NCBI RefSeq assembly: GCF_012650175.1 | Contig: NZ_JAAILI010000056.1 | Span: 124,001-188,000, forward strand | Direction: 5' to 3' | Length of the DNA stretch: 64,000 nt | Source of the DNA: Sphingomonas sp. S2M10 | GTDB taxonomy: Bacteria > Pseudomonadota > Alphaproteobacteria > Sphingomonadales > Sphingomonadaceae | Shown: one piece after another, positions 1 through 9,608 of the stretch | Layout: each line of letters begins with the position of its first letter | Numbering within the stretch: the first letter of the stretch is position 1 | Notes under the pieces: model-generated | The model's input: the letters and a program-made list of their open reading frames with translations, nothing else | What the model was told of the DNA's origin: nothing | Database searches by the model: none | Translations under genes and position numbers: made by a program

Positions 1-2
1 GC

Positions 3-251
3 TATTATCAGGCGATCGACGCCGCGATCGAACGCGGCCTGCCCCGCGTCGAGGCGGGCGCGCAGGGCGAACACAAGCTCGCGCGCGGCTATGTGCCGGT
101 GACGACCTACTCGGCCCACTACCTCCCGGACTCCGGCTTCCGCCGTGCCGTTGCCGATTTTCTGGTGCGCGAGCAGCAGGCAGTGGAGCGCGAGCAGGAA
201 TATCTGGAAGAGCTTACGCCATTCAGGAAGGCGGAGCAGCCGGACGTTTAA
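3..251 (+). CDS. C-terminal part of GNAT/FemAB-like (DUF482) N-acyltransferase
   Basis: The gene starts before the window; 82 codons are visible, ending in TAA. The tail contains ARGYVPVTTYSAHYLPD followed by a charged helix, which resembles the end of COG3146 proteins, a family of GNAT-fold proteins related to FemAB peptidyl-aminoacyl transferases. The substrate is not known for the family. It converges on the membrane-protein gene: the two stop codons share the palindrome TTAA at 248-251, so the tails overlap. Family assignment rests on the C-terminal stretch alone, so an unrelated acyltransferase remains possible. Confidence 0.6.
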   Translation, partial: YYQAIDAAIERGLPRVEAGAQGEHKLARGYVPVTTYSAHYLPDSGFRRAVADFLVREQQAVEREQEYLEELTPFRKAEQPDV

Positions 252-1933
252 GAAGGCGGCGCGGTCCCGTTGCCCGGCAGTTCCCCCGCCGCCTCGGCCT
301 CGCGGATCAGCACGGCTTCGGGGCGCGGGATCGGCAGGTCGCCGGGATTGAGGCCGGGCCCGGGCACATTGTGATCGACTCGGTAGAGCACGCTCGGCCC
401 GTCGCGCCACACCGGTATCAGCCCCTGCTCGTAGCGCTGGTCGTAGGCGGGCGGGCGGATCAGCCAGACATAGTCGAACGCGTCGCGCGGGAAGAGCGCC
501 AGGCTGCGCGCGATCGGCCGCCACCATTCGCGCGGGCACTGGACGTTGGTCACCAGCTCGGACGGGTCGTGGGCGAAACGCTTGGCCGCACGGTACCGCA
601 CCGTCATCAGCTGGCCGCCGGCCATCGACCATTGGTCGTTGGTATAGGCCAGCCGCCGCTCCAGCGCGAGGCCGGGGACGTGCTGCAGCCGGGTCATCGC
701 CCATTCGTTGTAGCAGGTCTCGCCGACGAAGCTCACCAGCCGCGCACCGACCGGCACATGCGCCAGCGCCTTGAGCTCGCGGTCATAGGCCTTGTCGTAG
801 AGGTAGAAGCTCGCCGTGGTCGCGCCGATGCGGGCGAGGAAAAAGGCGAGGCCGAGCACCGCCACCAGCGTCGCACCGCGCATCGACAGGCCGGGCTTGG
901 GCCGGATCGCCAGGATCGCGATCGCGATCAGGAACGGCACCATGCGCATGTCGGCATAGGCGGAGCCGAACACCACGCGCGGCAGCAGGAGATAGACGAG
1001 CAGCAGCAGCAGCGCCGAGAGGCCGAGATTGCGCGAATATTGGATATTGGGATCGCGCACCGCCTTGAGCATCAGCAGGAAGATGACGCCGACGCTGGCA
1101 AGGTCGAACAGCTGCCAGCGGTCGCGGAACACCTGCGTGACCCACAGGGTCTTGGCGCGCCAGTTGAACCAGTCGAAGGTCTGGCCCGAGACATGCTCGC
1201 CACCGCGCCAGATCACCATCAGCACCGCCGGCAGCGCCATCACCGCGCATTGCAACCCGGCGAAGAAGATCGGCGCGACCCAGCCGCCGACCAGATCCTT
1301 ATGCCAGGGCAGCGCGCGGTCGCGGCGCAGGTCGTGCTGGCGGATCAGCTCGGCCGAGAAGGCGAGCACGCCTAGCACGCCCCACCCGAAGGTATGGGTG
1401 ATCCACAGGATCACCGACAGCGGCACGAACACCAGCGAGCGGAACTGCAGCTTGCCCAGCCGCGCCAGCCGCAGCCACCAGCCAAAGGCCAGCATCGCCA
1501 TGCCCATGGACAGCGCGAAATTGACGAAGCCGAAGTGGAACGGGAAGGCATAGGCGAGCGGCAGTGCGAACAGCGCCGTCGCCGGGATGCGCCCATGCAC
1601 CTCGCGCGCGATCATCAGGAAACCGGCCACCGTCATCATCGGAATCGCGATAACGATCAGCTTCACGCCCAGCTCGAGCCCGAAGAGCTTGGCCATCGGG
1701 AAGACCAGCAGGTCGACCCCCAGATTGCCCATCAGCTGCCAGCGGAAATCATACCATTCGCGCAGCCACGGCACCTGGTCATAGACCAGCTGCACCCGGT
1801 AACGGCCCATATGGCCGGGCAGGTCGACCAGCGGCGGGATCTCCGGCCATAGCAGCGGCACAGCCGCCATCAGCGTGGCGAACAGTACGAACCAGCGTGT
1901 CTGCCACCAGCGCAGCGGAACCCCTTTATCCAT
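248..1933 (-). CDS. Polytopic membrane protein (561 aa), paralogue of the next gene
   Basis: This is an integral membrane protein with roughly ten hydrophobic segments and a C-terminal soluble part. The N-terminus (RWWQTRWFVLFATLMAAVPL, then LLWPEIPPLVDLPGHMGRY) and the block GNLGVDLLVFPMAKLFG are shared closely with the protein encoded immediately upstream, so the two arose by duplication. The C-terminal FDYVWLIRPP motif is also shared. The layout (large first periplasmic loop, many transmembrane helices, soluble end) recalls GT-C glycosyltransferases, but no catalytic signature is certain. It is the last gene of a three-gene minus-strand cluster, 9 bp after the preceding stop. ATG start at 1933. 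Function unknown. Confidence 0.75.
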   Translation of the reverse strand: MDKGVPLRWWQTRWFVLFATLMAAVPLLWPEIPPLVDLPGHMGRYRVQLVYDQVPWLREWYDFRWQLMGNLGVDLLVFPMAKLFGLELGVKLIVIAIPMMTVAGFLMIAREVHGRIPATALFALPLAYAFPFHFGFVNFALSMGMAMLAFGWWLRLARLGKLQFRSLVFVPLSVILWITHTFGWGVLGVLAFSAELIRQHDLRRDRALPWHKDLVGGWVAPIFFAGLQCAVMALPAVLMVIWRGGEHVSGQTFDWFNWRAKTLWVTQVFRDRWQLFDLASVGVIFLLMLKAVRDPNIQYSRNLGLSALLLLLVYLLLPRVVFGSAYADMRMVPFLIAIAILAIRPKPGLSMRGATLVAVLGLAFFLARIGATTASFYLYDKAYDRELKALAHVPVGARLVSFVGETCYNEWAMTRLQHVPGLALERRLAYTNDQWSMAGGQLMTVRYRAAKRFAHDPSELVTNVQCPREWWRPIARSLALFPRDAFDYVWLIRPPAYDQRYEQGLIPVWRDGPSVLYRVDHNVPGPGLNPGDLPIPRPEAVLIREAEAAGELPGNGTAPPS

Positions 1934-1942
1934 CGCGCCGCT

Positions 1943-3487
1943 TTAGTGCGCGAGCGGCCCGTCCGGCAAGCGCTTGTCGGGCGCAGGGGAGACGCGCAAC
2001 AGCAGCGACGGGCCGGAACGCGCGACCGGCACCAGATCGGGCGGTAGCGGCGGCGTCGGCAGGTCGATCGTCCACACATAGTCGAAGGTGCCGCGATCGA
2101 AGCTTCGAAGCATCGTCGGCAAATCCTGGCCGTTCCACGCGCACGCAGCGTCGAAGATCATCTGCGAGGGATCCGCGCGATAGGCTCCGGCCCGGGGATG
2201 CCGGTCCCGCAGCAGCTGCTGGCCTGCCAGCGTCCATTCGCCATTGTCGAACGCGTCCCGCCGCACGATCGCCAGCCCGGTGACGTGCGACAGCCGCGCG
2301 ACGCTCCAGGACCGGCACGGCTCGCGCACCGCCACCAGGACGGCGGCGCCGCGGGGAAGCCGCTCCGCGACCGCCGCGGCCTGCTCCTGCGCCGCCGCGG
2401 CGCCCAGAAACACCCAGGTCGTCGTCGCGATGCGCAGCAGGAAGAAGAAGGTGCCCAGCCATGCCAGCGCGCTGGCGATTCGCCGATCCCGCGCGCGAAT
2501 CCCGACGATCAGCAGGGCGACGACATACGGCGTCATCCGCATGTCGACATAGGCGCCGCCGAGGAGGCGATAGGGCAGCACCAGCCATGCCATCGCGCCG
2601 ATTGCCGCCGCCCAGGCAAGCGGCCGATCGACGCGCATCGCCGCGCTGCGCAAGCCGAGCCAGGCGAGCGCGAGAAGGAGCAGTGCGCACATCAGGTCAT
2701 AGCGCTGCCATTGCTCGCGCAGCAGCGACGCCAGCCATTGCAGCTTGGCCAGCCATTCCCAGCTCGCCCCGAGGCTGCCGTCGCCCGAGCCGCCGCCGGC
2801 GAGCATCGGGATCAACGGTACCGCCAGCGGCAAGCAGCGCAAGCCAGCGCGCAGGATCGCCTTGCCCAGGGCGCGCCCCTCCCCGCGCAGCCACGCCAGA
2901 TCGGTGCCGAAGGCGAACAGGCAGAACAGCGCCCAGCCGAAGCAATGCGCCACCCACAGCAGCAGCGCGATCGGCACGAACAGCAGCGCGCGCCCCGCGA
3001 CCACCCGCTGCATGCGCATCCACAGCGCCAGCGCGAGCAGCGCGAGCGCCGCCGACAGCGCGAAATTCACGAAGCCGAACTGGAAGGGAAAGCCATAGGC
3101 GAGCGGGAAGGCGAAGGGCGCGGCAGGGGCGAGCCGCCCGCCGCCCGCAGTACGCGACAGGAGGATGAAGCCCGCCACGGTGAGCGGCGGAATCATCAGC
3201 ACCACCAGCTTGGCCGCCGGCACGGCGCCGAACACCCGCGCCAGCGGCAGCACGGCAAGGTCGACGCCAAGATTGCCGATCAGCTGCCAGCGATAGTCCC
3301 AGTGCTGCTGGAGCAGCGCCGAGTCCGCCAGCCGCGCGGCAATATGGTAGCGGCCGATATGGCCGGGCAGATCGGTGAGCGGCGGCACCGCGGGCCAGAG
3401 CAGCGGCACCGCACTGAGCAGCACCGCTGCCAGCGCGAACCAGCGCCGCTCCCACCAGCGCGCATCCCCCTTGCGCGTATCGCTCAC
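1943..3487 (-). CDS. Polytopic membrane protein (514 aa), paralogue of the downstream gene
   Basis: A GTG start at 3487 is chosen because it gives a 4-bp GTGA overlap with the stop of the upstream gene and matches the start of its paralogue (RWWERRWFALAAVLLSAVPL). The open frame continues upstream to about 5230, but that extension is an Arg/Ala-rich out-of-frame reading of the upstream gene. Conserved blocks PPLTDLPGHIGRY, GNLGVDLAVLPLARVFG, FAFPLAYGFPFQFGFVNFAL and the terminal FDYVWTIDLP align with the neighbour. About ten membrane segments. Possibly a GT-C-type membrane enzyme or a partner of the upstream GT-C-like protein; this is inference from layout. Confidence 0.75.
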   Translation of the reverse strand: MSDTRKGDARWWERRWFALAAVLLSAVPLLWPAVPPLTDLPGHIGRYHIAARLADSALLQQHWDYRWQLIGNLGVDLAVLPLARVFGAVPAAKLVVLMIPPLTVAGFILLSRTAGGGRLAPAAPFAFPLAYGFPFQFGFVNFALSAALALLALALWMRMQRVVAGRALLFVPIALLLWVAHCFGWALFCLFAFGTDLAWLRGEGRALGKAILRAGLRCLPLAVPLIPMLAGGGSGDGSLGASWEWLAKLQWLASLLREQWQRYDLMCALLLLALAWLGLRSAAMRVDRPLAWAAAIGAMAWLVLPYRLLGGAYVDMRMTPYVVALLIVGIRARDRRIASALAWLGTFFFLLRIATTTWVFLGAAAAQEQAAAVAERLPRGAAVLVAVREPCRSWSVARLSHVTGLAIVRRDAFDNGEWTLAGQQLLRDRHPRAGAYRADPSQMIFDAACAWNGQDLPTMLRSFDRGTFDYVWTIDLPTPPLPPDLVPVARSGPSLLLRVSPAPDKRLPDGPLAH

Positions 3488-5211
3488 TGGGTGGTGCGTC
3501 GCGCGGGCTGGGTAAGGGTGTAGACGCGGGTGCTCGCCCCGGCAGGTGATAGCGGCCGCAGCCAGGGCGGGACCTGCCCCGCCACCAGGCTGCCGGCCAG
3601 CAACCGGTGGTCGCGGGCACGGTCGCCGACTTCGGCAAAGCCGTCCTTGCAGAGCGCGACATAGTCGACACCCCATCGCCGCGCGAGCGCTTCCGCCTGT
3701 GTGGAGGGGCTGAGGAACAGGTCGTACATGGCACGAATTCCTTGCGTATCGCGGTGATAGGGACCGGCTAGAACACGGTGTCGGGTCGTGGCGAGCAGCG
3801 CCGGGCCGAAGTCGATCGGCGCGGCGACAAGGCCGGGCGGCAGCGCCGCGAGGCGCGCCGCAGCGACGGCAGGCGTACAGCCATGGCGAGAGGGCGCGGC
3901 GGCCGGGCTCAGCCGATCGCCGAGCCCCGCATGCGCGATGCCGCTGGCGGCGAGCCAGGCAAGCACCAGCGCCAGCGGCCCGCGTAGCCGGGCGGCGCTG
4001 ATCATCGCGGCCAGCGCCGGCACGGCGGCCAGCGCCGCCAGCGGCGCCCCCCGCACCTGCACCAGCAGAATCGCGACCGCCGTCACCTGGAATCCCAGCA
4101 CGATCCATGCCGCCGCGGTCCGCGTGGTCCAGGCGAGCCAGAGACCGGCGCCAAGCCCGACCAGCGCCATGCCCCCGGCCGCAATCGCCTTGCCGATCGG
4201 CAGTGCGGCGAGCGGCTGCGCCTCGTTGACATGCGCAAGCCAGAGCCGGGCGAGCAGGGGATCGACCTGGCCATAGGGATGCAGGCAGGCAGGGGCGTTC
4301 AGCGCGGCACCCGCCAGCGCGAGCGCTCCGGCAGCAACCAGCACCGCGGTACGCCCGACAACCGATTGGGTGGCGAAACCCGCCACCGCCATGGCCGCCG
4401 GAGCCATCGCCGCCAGCATCGCCGCGCGCCACAGCGTCGCGGTGAAACCGTCGCACGCGGCGACGTTCCACCCGCTCGACCGGAAGATCACCGCCGCGGC
4501 GCTCAGGCCCAGCAGCAGCACGGTCGCATAGCCGGCCATCCGCGCCTGACCTGCGGCGGCATCGAGGCGCCAGCGCAGCGCAATGGCAGCACCACCGGCG
4601 GCGAGCAGCGGCACCGCCTCCATGCCGACGACCAGCGACAGCACCGTCGCCGCGCCGGCGATCGCACCCTGCCCCAGCGTGCCCCGTCCGATACAGGCAT
4701 GAAGCAGCGCGAGCACCAGCACGGCCTGCAACGCATGGTGATCGATTCGCCCGGGGGCGAACAAGGTGATCGCGGGAAACGCCAGCGCGCCGAGAATGAT
4801 CGCCACGCGTCCGGATTGGCCAAGGCGCCGGGCGATCGCGGCGATGACGACCAACATCGCCGCGAACAGCAGCAGCGGCGCGAGCGTAATGGCGGCCACG
4901 CTCGCGGCATGGGGGCCGAGCGGCGGCGTGAGCAGGAAGATCAGCGCCGCCGGCACCAGATCGGCAAGTCGCGACCAGTGCATCTCCAGCCCCGGCGCCG
5001 GCCCCAGCCGGTGCTGGGCGAGGTCGGCAAAGGGCTGGCCGGCCAGCCAGTCGCGGATCTGCTGAAGGCGCATCAGATCGTCGGTATCGGGCAGCCGCAG
5101 CGCGCCGAGCGCCACATGATCGCGCACAGTCCACGCGATCCCCAGCAGCACCGCCAGGCCGATCGCCAGAAGCGAATCGCGACGCACGCTGCGGAGAGGC
5201 CCCGGTCCCAT
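3484..5211 (-). CDS. GT-C-like (STT3-resembling) membrane protein, 575 aa
   Basis: First gene of the membrane cluster. After the first transmembrane helix comes LPDTDDLMRLQQIRDWLAGQ, with the Asp-Asp/Arg pattern in the first external loop typical of oligosaccharyltransferase-like (STT3/AglB) and other GT-C enzymes, followed by LEMHWSRLADL and many hydrophobic helices; FAPGRIDHHALQ in a later loop adds His residues seen in this family. Sphingomonad homologues are often labelled 'AcrB/AcrD/AcrF family', which the sequence does not support. It overlaps the downstream gene by 4 bp, so translation is probably coupled. Acceptor and donor unknown. Confidence 0.7.
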   Translation of the reverse strand: MGPGPLRSVRRDSLLAIGLAVLLGIAWTVRDHVALGALRLPDTDDLMRLQQIRDWLAGQPFADLAQHRLGPAPGLEMHWSRLADLVPAALIFLLTPPLGPHAASVAAITLAPLLLFAAMLVVIAAIARRLGQSGRVAIILGALAFPAITLFAPGRIDHHALQAVLVLALLHACIGRGTLGQGAIAGAATVLSLVVGMEAVPLLAAGGAAIALRWRLDAAAGQARMAGYATVLLLGLSAAAVIFRSSGWNVAACDGFTATLWRAAMLAAMAPAAMAVAGFATQSVVGRTAVLVAAGALALAGAALNAPACLHPYGQVDPLLARLWLAHVNEAQPLAALPIGKAIAAGGMALVGLGAGLWLAWTTRTAAAWIVLGFQVTAVAILLVQVRGAPLAALAAVPALAAMISAARLRGPLALVLAWLAASGIAHAGLGDRLSPAAAPSRHGCTPAVAAARLAALPPGLVAAPIDFGPALLATTRHRVLAGPYHRDTQGIRAMYDLFLSPSTQAEALARRWGVDYVALCKDGFAEVGDRARDHRLLAGSLVAGQVPPWLRPLSPAGASTRVYTLTQPARRTTQ

Positions 5212-5238
5212 GCCACCGCGCTAGGCCCACATGGTTAA

Positions 5239-5256
5239 CCCCGGGTTAGGCCGGGG
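5239..5256 (-). terminator. Hairpin downstream of ppc
   Basis: CCCCGG-GTTAGG-CCGGGG forms a 6-bp perfect stem just after the ppc stop codon. The T-run is poor (TTAACC on the minus strand), so intrinsic termination is only weakly supported. Confidence 0.3.
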
Positions 5257-5265
5257 CTACGGGCC

Positions 5266-7932
5266 CTACCCGCTGTTGCGCAGCGCCGTCGCGATGGCGT
5301 TGATCGACAGCAGGATGCCCTCGCCGATCCGGGCGTCCGCCTCGCCGGCGCGGTGGCGTTTCATCAGCTCGATCTGGAGCAGGTTGAGCGGCTCAATATA
5401 GGGCAGCCGCAGCCGGATCGAGGTCTCCAGCGGCGGATGCTTTTCCAGCAGCCGGGTCTGGCGCGTGACCTGGAGCAATCCTTCCTCCGTCTGCTGCCAG
5501 CCGTCGCGGATGCGCCCAAAGATCCCGTCGCGCAGCGTGGCGTCCTCGACCAGCGCCGCATAGTGGCTGGCGATGCCCATGTCCGACTTGGCGAGCACCT
5601 GCTCCATATTGTCGAGCGTCGCGCGGAACAGCGGCCAGGCGCTCGCCATCTCGCGCAGCAGCCCCTTGTCCTCGAACGCATCGAGCGCGGCGCCGACGCC
5701 GTACCAGCCCGGCAGCATCACGCGGGCCTGCGCCCAGCTGAACACCCAGGGAATCGCGCGCAGATCCTCGATCGCATCGCTCTTCTTGCGGCTGGCGGGG
5801 CGAGAGCCGATCTTGAGGCCGGCGATCTCGGCGATCGGCGTCATCTGGCGGAAGAAGGTGGTGAAGCCCGGCGTCTCGTAGACCAGCCCGCGATAGGCGC
5901 GGAAGGCGCTGTCGGAGAGCCGGTCCATCGCCGCTGCGAAGCGCTCCGCATCGGCCGGGGCGAGCTGCTCGGGCTCCAGGCTGGCGAGCAGCGTGGCCGA
6001 GGTCATCGCCTCCAGATTGGTCATCGCGCTTTCGAGGCTGCCATATTTGGCGGCGATCACCTCGCCCTGCTCGGTGATGCGGATACGGCCCTGAACGGTG
6101 CCCGGCGGCTGGGCCAGGATGGCCGAAAAGCTGGAACCGCCGCCACGCCCCACCGCGCCGCCGCGGCCATGGAACAACTGCATGGCGACGCCCGCTTCCT
6201 CGAAAACGGGCTTGAGCGCGGTCGAGCCGCGGCTGAGCTGCCAGGTCGAGGTGAGATAGCCGCCGTCCTTGTTCGAATCGGAATAGCCGATCATCACTTC
6301 CTGGTGCCCGCGCGCGGCGGCGATCGCGGCGACTTCGGGCAGGCCGAGCCAGGCCTGCATGATCGGCGGCGCGGCCTCGAGATCGGCGATCGTCTCGAAC
6401 AGCGGGATCGCCATGATGTGCGCCTGCGGCGTCTCGCCCGGCACGTAGAGCCCGGCTTCCTTCAGAAGGACATGGACCTCGAGCAGATCGGACACCGACT
6501 GCGCCATCGAGACGATATAGTGCCGGATGCAGTCGCGGCCGTAGCGCGCATGCGCCGCCGCCGCCTCTCGGACGATGGCGAGTTCGGTGGCGGTTTCCTC
6601 CGAATAGGCGGCATAGGGGCTGGTCAGCGGCCGTGCATTGGCGAGTTCACGGCGCAGCAGTTCGATGCGCGCCGGCTCGTCCAGCGCGGCATAGTCGGCG
6701 CAGACGCCCACCGACTTGAGCAGCTCGCCGACCACCCGCTCGTGGATCGCGCTGTTCTGCCGCATGTCGAGCGTCGCGAGATGGAAGCCGAAGGTTTCCA
6801 CCGCGCGGATCAGCCGACCGAGCGCACCGCCGGTCGCGAGCGGGCCGCCGTCGGCGAGGCCATGTGCAATGGCGACCAGGTCCTCGCGGAACTCGGCGGG
6901 ATGGCGATAGGGGGTGCCGGCGATCGGCGACGGGCGGCCGGGCTTCTTGCCGACCAGCTGTTCATGCGTTGCGGAAAGCCGGGCATAGATGCCGGTCAGC
7001 GCGCGGCGATAGGGTTCGTCGCTGCGGCTCTTGCCGGTGTCGCCGCTGGCTTCGGCGAGCTTGAGCACCGCTTCGGGCACTTCGCTGTGCTCGGTCGAGA
7101 TCGACAGCTCGGCACCAAGCGCATGGACGGATTCAAGATAATGATCGATCACCGTCTCCGCCGCGCGGGCGAGGGCGAAGCGCATCGAATCGGCGGTCAC
7201 GAAGGGATTGCCGTCGCGATCGCCGCCGATCCAGCTGCCGGGCCGGAGGAAGCTCGGGGCGCGGTCCCCCAGCGCGCGGTCCCAGCGCGCATAGAGCGCG
7301 GGCAGCACCGGCAGGAACACGTCGCGGAAATAGGAGAGCGCGGTCTCCACCTCGTCGGGCACGCCCAGCTTCTCCCGGCGCAGCACGCGCGTCTGCCAGA
7401 GCAGCGCGATCTGGCGGAGAATGGCCTCCTCCACCTGGTCGCCATCGGGGGTCTCGGTGACGCCCTGGTCGCGCAGCCGCATTAGTTCGGCGATGCGGTT
7501 CTTGTGATCGATCATCGACTTGCGCCGCACCTCGGTGGGGTGGGCGGTAAGCACCGGGCTGACCAGCGCAGAGCCAAGCAGCGCCATCACCGGCTCGCGA
7601 CCGATGCCGGCCTTGGCCAGCCGCTCCAGCGCGGCGGCGACATCGGCATCCTTTTCGGTCGCGACACCCTGGCGGTCTTCCGCGAGGTTGGCGAGCATCG
7701 AGAACAGCATGAAACCGCGCACGAAATCCAGCGTCTCGTCCAGGCTCAGCCGATCGAGCCCGGAATCGATCGCGCCCGCCCCTGCCACGCCGCGATGCCG
7801 ATCGACCGAGGTCGCGCGGATATATTCGATCCGCTTGAACAGCGCCTCGCCGCCATAGGCACGGATGACGTCCCCCAGAAGCCGCCCTAGAAAGCGGATA
7901 TCGGGATTGTTGGTGATTGCGATGCTGGCCAT
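5266..7932 (-). CDS. ppc: Phosphoenolpyruvate carboxylase (888 aa)
   Basis: Converts PEP and bicarbonate to oxaloacetate, an anaplerotic cytoplasmic reaction feeding the TCA cycle. The catalytic-His region LTAHPTEVRRKS lies near residue 130, GSWIGGDRDGNPFVT near 232, IGYSDSNKDGGY near 550 and the glycine-rich FHGRGGAVGRGGG near 588. The protein ends in the family's C-terminal RNSG (usually RNTG). Length fits bacterial enzymes. It stands alone, divergent from the MpaB-like gene with a 72-bp gap. ATG start at 7932. Confidence 0.97.
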   Translation of the reverse strand: MASIAITNNPDIRFLGRLLGDVIRAYGGEALFKRIEYIRATSVDRHRGVAGAGAIDSGLDRLSLDETLDFVRGFMLFSMLANLAEDRQGVATEKDADVAAALERLAKAGIGREPVMALLGSALVSPVLTAHPTEVRRKSMIDHKNRIAELMRLRDQGVTETPDGDQVEEAILRQIALLWQTRVLRREKLGVPDEVETALSYFRDVFLPVLPALYARWDRALGDRAPSFLRPGSWIGGDRDGNPFVTADSMRFALARAAETVIDHYLESVHALGAELSISTEHSEVPEAVLKLAEASGDTGKSRSDEPYRRALTGIYARLSATHEQLVGKKPGRPSPIAGTPYRHPAEFREDLVAIAHGLADGGPLATGGALGRLIRAVETFGFHLATLDMRQNSAIHERVVGELLKSVGVCADYAALDEPARIELLRRELANARPLTSPYAAYSEETATELAIVREAAAAHARYGRDCIRHYIVSMAQSVSDLLEVHVLLKEAGLYVPGETPQAHIMAIPLFETIADLEAAPPIMQAWLGLPEVAAIAAARGHQEVMIGYSDSNKDGGYLTSTWQLSRGSTALKPVFEEAGVAMQLFHGRGGAVGRGGGSSFSAILAQPPGTVQGRIRITEQGEVIAAKYGSLESAMTNLEAMTSATLLASLEPEQLAPADAERFAAAMDRLSDSAFRAYRGLVYETPGFTTFFRQMTPIAEIAGLKIGSRPASRKKSDAIEDLRAIPWVFSWAQARVMLPGWYGVGAALDAFEDKGLLREMASAWPLFRATLDNMEQVLAKSDMGIASHYAALVEDATLRDGIFGRIRDGWQQTEEGLLQVTRQTRLLEKHPPLETSIRLRLPYIEPLNLLQIELMKRHRAGEADARIGEGILLSINAIATALRNSG

Positions 7933-8004
7933 GGCGGCATTTGCTGCACCGCAAAGCGAACGCGGTCAACTTGTTCGCGCTACCAGAGTACCTAGCTTAA
8001 CGGC

Positions 8005-8850
8005 ATGAATTTAGTTGCAATTGCAACCCACAGCGTGCGGCGCGCGATGATCGGCCAGGTTCGCGCCGTTTTCAACGATGCCGCGCGCGGCGAGACGCCG
8101 GTGCAGCCGAGCGACGACGCGCTTTTTGCCCGCGATTCGGTGTTGTGGCGGGTGCATGGCGACGTGACGACGATGATGGTGGGCGGCGTCGCCGCGCTGC
8201 TGCTCCAGATGCTGCATCCGGCGGTGCTGGCCGGCGTTTGGGACCATTCGAAGTTCCGACACGACATGCTCGGCCGGCTGCGCGGCACCGCGCGGTTCAT
8301 CGCCCAGACCAGCTATGGCGCGCGCGAAGAGGCTGAAGCGGCAATCGCGCGGGTGCGCCAGATCCACCGCCGCATCCGCGGCACCCTGCCCGACGGCACA
8401 CCGTACAGCGCCGACGACCCCCGGCTGCTCGCCTGGGTGCACGTGACCGAGGCGGTGAGTTTTCTCGAGGCCTGGATCCGCTATGCCGAACCGGCCATGT
8501 CGCGCGCGGACCAGGACCGCTATTTCGCCGAGTTCGCGACGATCGCCGAGGCGCTCGGGGCCGATCCGGTACCGCGCAGCCGCGCCGAGGCGGCATCATT
8601 GATCGCGGAACTGCGAGGCGAACTCCGCTACGATGCGCGCACCCGCGAGGTGGCCAGGCTGCTCCTCGAACAGCCGGCACCCAATCTGGCGACCAAGCCC
8701 TTCCAGGCGATGACCTTCGCCGCCGCGATCGACCTGCTGCCGGGCTGGGCGCGGCAGATGCACCACCTCGTCACTCCGCCGCTCGCCGCACCTGCCGTGC
8801 GGCTGGGCACTCGCGGCGTGGCGGAGACGCTGCGCTGGGCTTTCCGCTGA
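8005..8850 (+). CDS. MpaB/DUF2236-family oxygenase-like protein (281 aa)
   Basis: Resembles the 'oxygenase MpaB family' (DUF2236), heme-binding proteins that include latex-clearing-protein relatives. Typical features are DSVLWRVHGD near residue 47, LLLQMLHPAVLAGVWDHSKF, TARFIAQTSYG and WVHVTEAVSFL, with conserved His residues that bind heme in characterised relatives. No signal peptide is evident. The substrate is unknown; many actinobacterial and alphaproteobacterial paralogues exist. Tail-to-tail with the YoaK-like gene (4 bp between stops). Confidence 0.85.
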   Translation: MNLVAIATHSVRRAMIGQVRAVFNDAARGETPVQPSDDALFARDSVLWRVHGDVTTMMVGGVAALLLQMLHPAVLAGVWDHSKFRHDMLGRLRGTARFIAQTSYGAREEAEAAIARVRQIHRRIRGTLPDGTPYSADDPRLLAWVHVTEAVSFLEAWIRYAEPAMSRADQDRYFAEFATIAEALGADPVPRSRAEAASLIAELRGELRYDARTREVARLLLEQPAPNLATKPFQAMTFAAAIDLLPGWARQMHHLVTPPLAAPAVRLGTRGVAETLRWAFR

Positions 8851-8854
8851 AGGC

Positions 8855-9526
8855 TCACCGCACCATCGTGAAGTCCGGCCGCGCGCGCGGCCGAGTCATG
8901 CTGGCGAGCAACAGCGTCAGCACGGCCGCGAATATCGGCGCCAGCCACAGCGCGTTCCACCCCCAGCGGAACTGGCTTTCGGCGCCGATCACCACGCCGC
9001 TGACGAAGCCCAGCCACAGCGCCAGATAGCGCAGCCAGCCGAACCGATCGGCATCGCCCATCAGCGCGCCGGCCAGCTTCTGCCCCATCTTGACCAAAGA
9101 TCCGGTCATGTAGGTCAGCCCGATCGTGACTTCGCCGTCGCGCTGGAACACGCCGTTCTCGGTGCCCATCGCCGCGGCGAGCAGCAGCAGCACGACGGGG
9201 CCGGGCATCAGCATCGCGACGATGGCGGCGAGCGCGAGCAGCAGCGTCACCGCCGCCATCACCACCGGCTGGTGCCGGTGCGGCCGGGCGCGGCCAAGGA
9301 CGCTGGACAGGATGACGCCGGCAACGAAGCTCATCACCAGCGACGCGGCGAGCGCGGCATCATGCGATGATCCGCTGCCCAGGCCGACGCCCAGCCGCGT
9401 CGAATTGCCGCTCATGAACGAGGCGAAGAAACCGCCCAGGCTGGTGAAGGCGAGCGCATCGACGAAGCCGGCGAGCGCCGCCAGAAGGATCGCGAGCGCG
9501 ATCAGCGGGGACTCGGTACGTTGCAT
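8855..9526 (-). CDS. YoaK family (DUF1275) membrane protein, 223 aa
   Basis: Small polytopic inner-membrane protein with six or so hydrophobic helices. The motifs DALAFTSLGGFFASFMSGNS, MGTENGVFQRDGEVTIGLTY and MTGSLVKMGQKL are characteristic of the YoaK/DUF1275 family, whose function is unknown. The ATG at 9526 is preferred over the longer open frame to 9895 because it has an AGAGAGGGGG ribosome site directly upstream and begins at the conserved hydrophobic start. Confidence 0.88.
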   Translation of the reverse strand: MQRTESPLIALAILLAALAGFVDALAFTSLGGFFASFMSGNSTRLGVGLGSGSSHDAALAASLVMSFVAGVILSSVLGRARPHRHQPVVMAAVTLLLALAAIVAMLMPGPVVLLLLAAAMGTENGVFQRDGEVTIGLTYMTGSLVKMGQKLAGALMGDADRFGWLRYLALWLGFVSGVVIGAESQFRWGWNALWLAPIFAAVLTLLLASMTRPRARPDFTMVR

Positions 9527-9608
9527 GCCCCCTCTCTGCCCCAAGCGACCAGCCTCCGCCAAGGGCCTGCGTTTGACTTGGTGACGGCGCGCGCGGCAAA
9601 GCGAGGGC

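Noticed and set aside
1943-5230. A continuous 1095-codon minus-strand frame that could be a fusion of two membrane proteins
   Set aside because: The first half is an Arg/Ala-rich shadow of the gene at 3484-5211 in another frame; the real protein starts at GTG 3487 with GTGA coupling.
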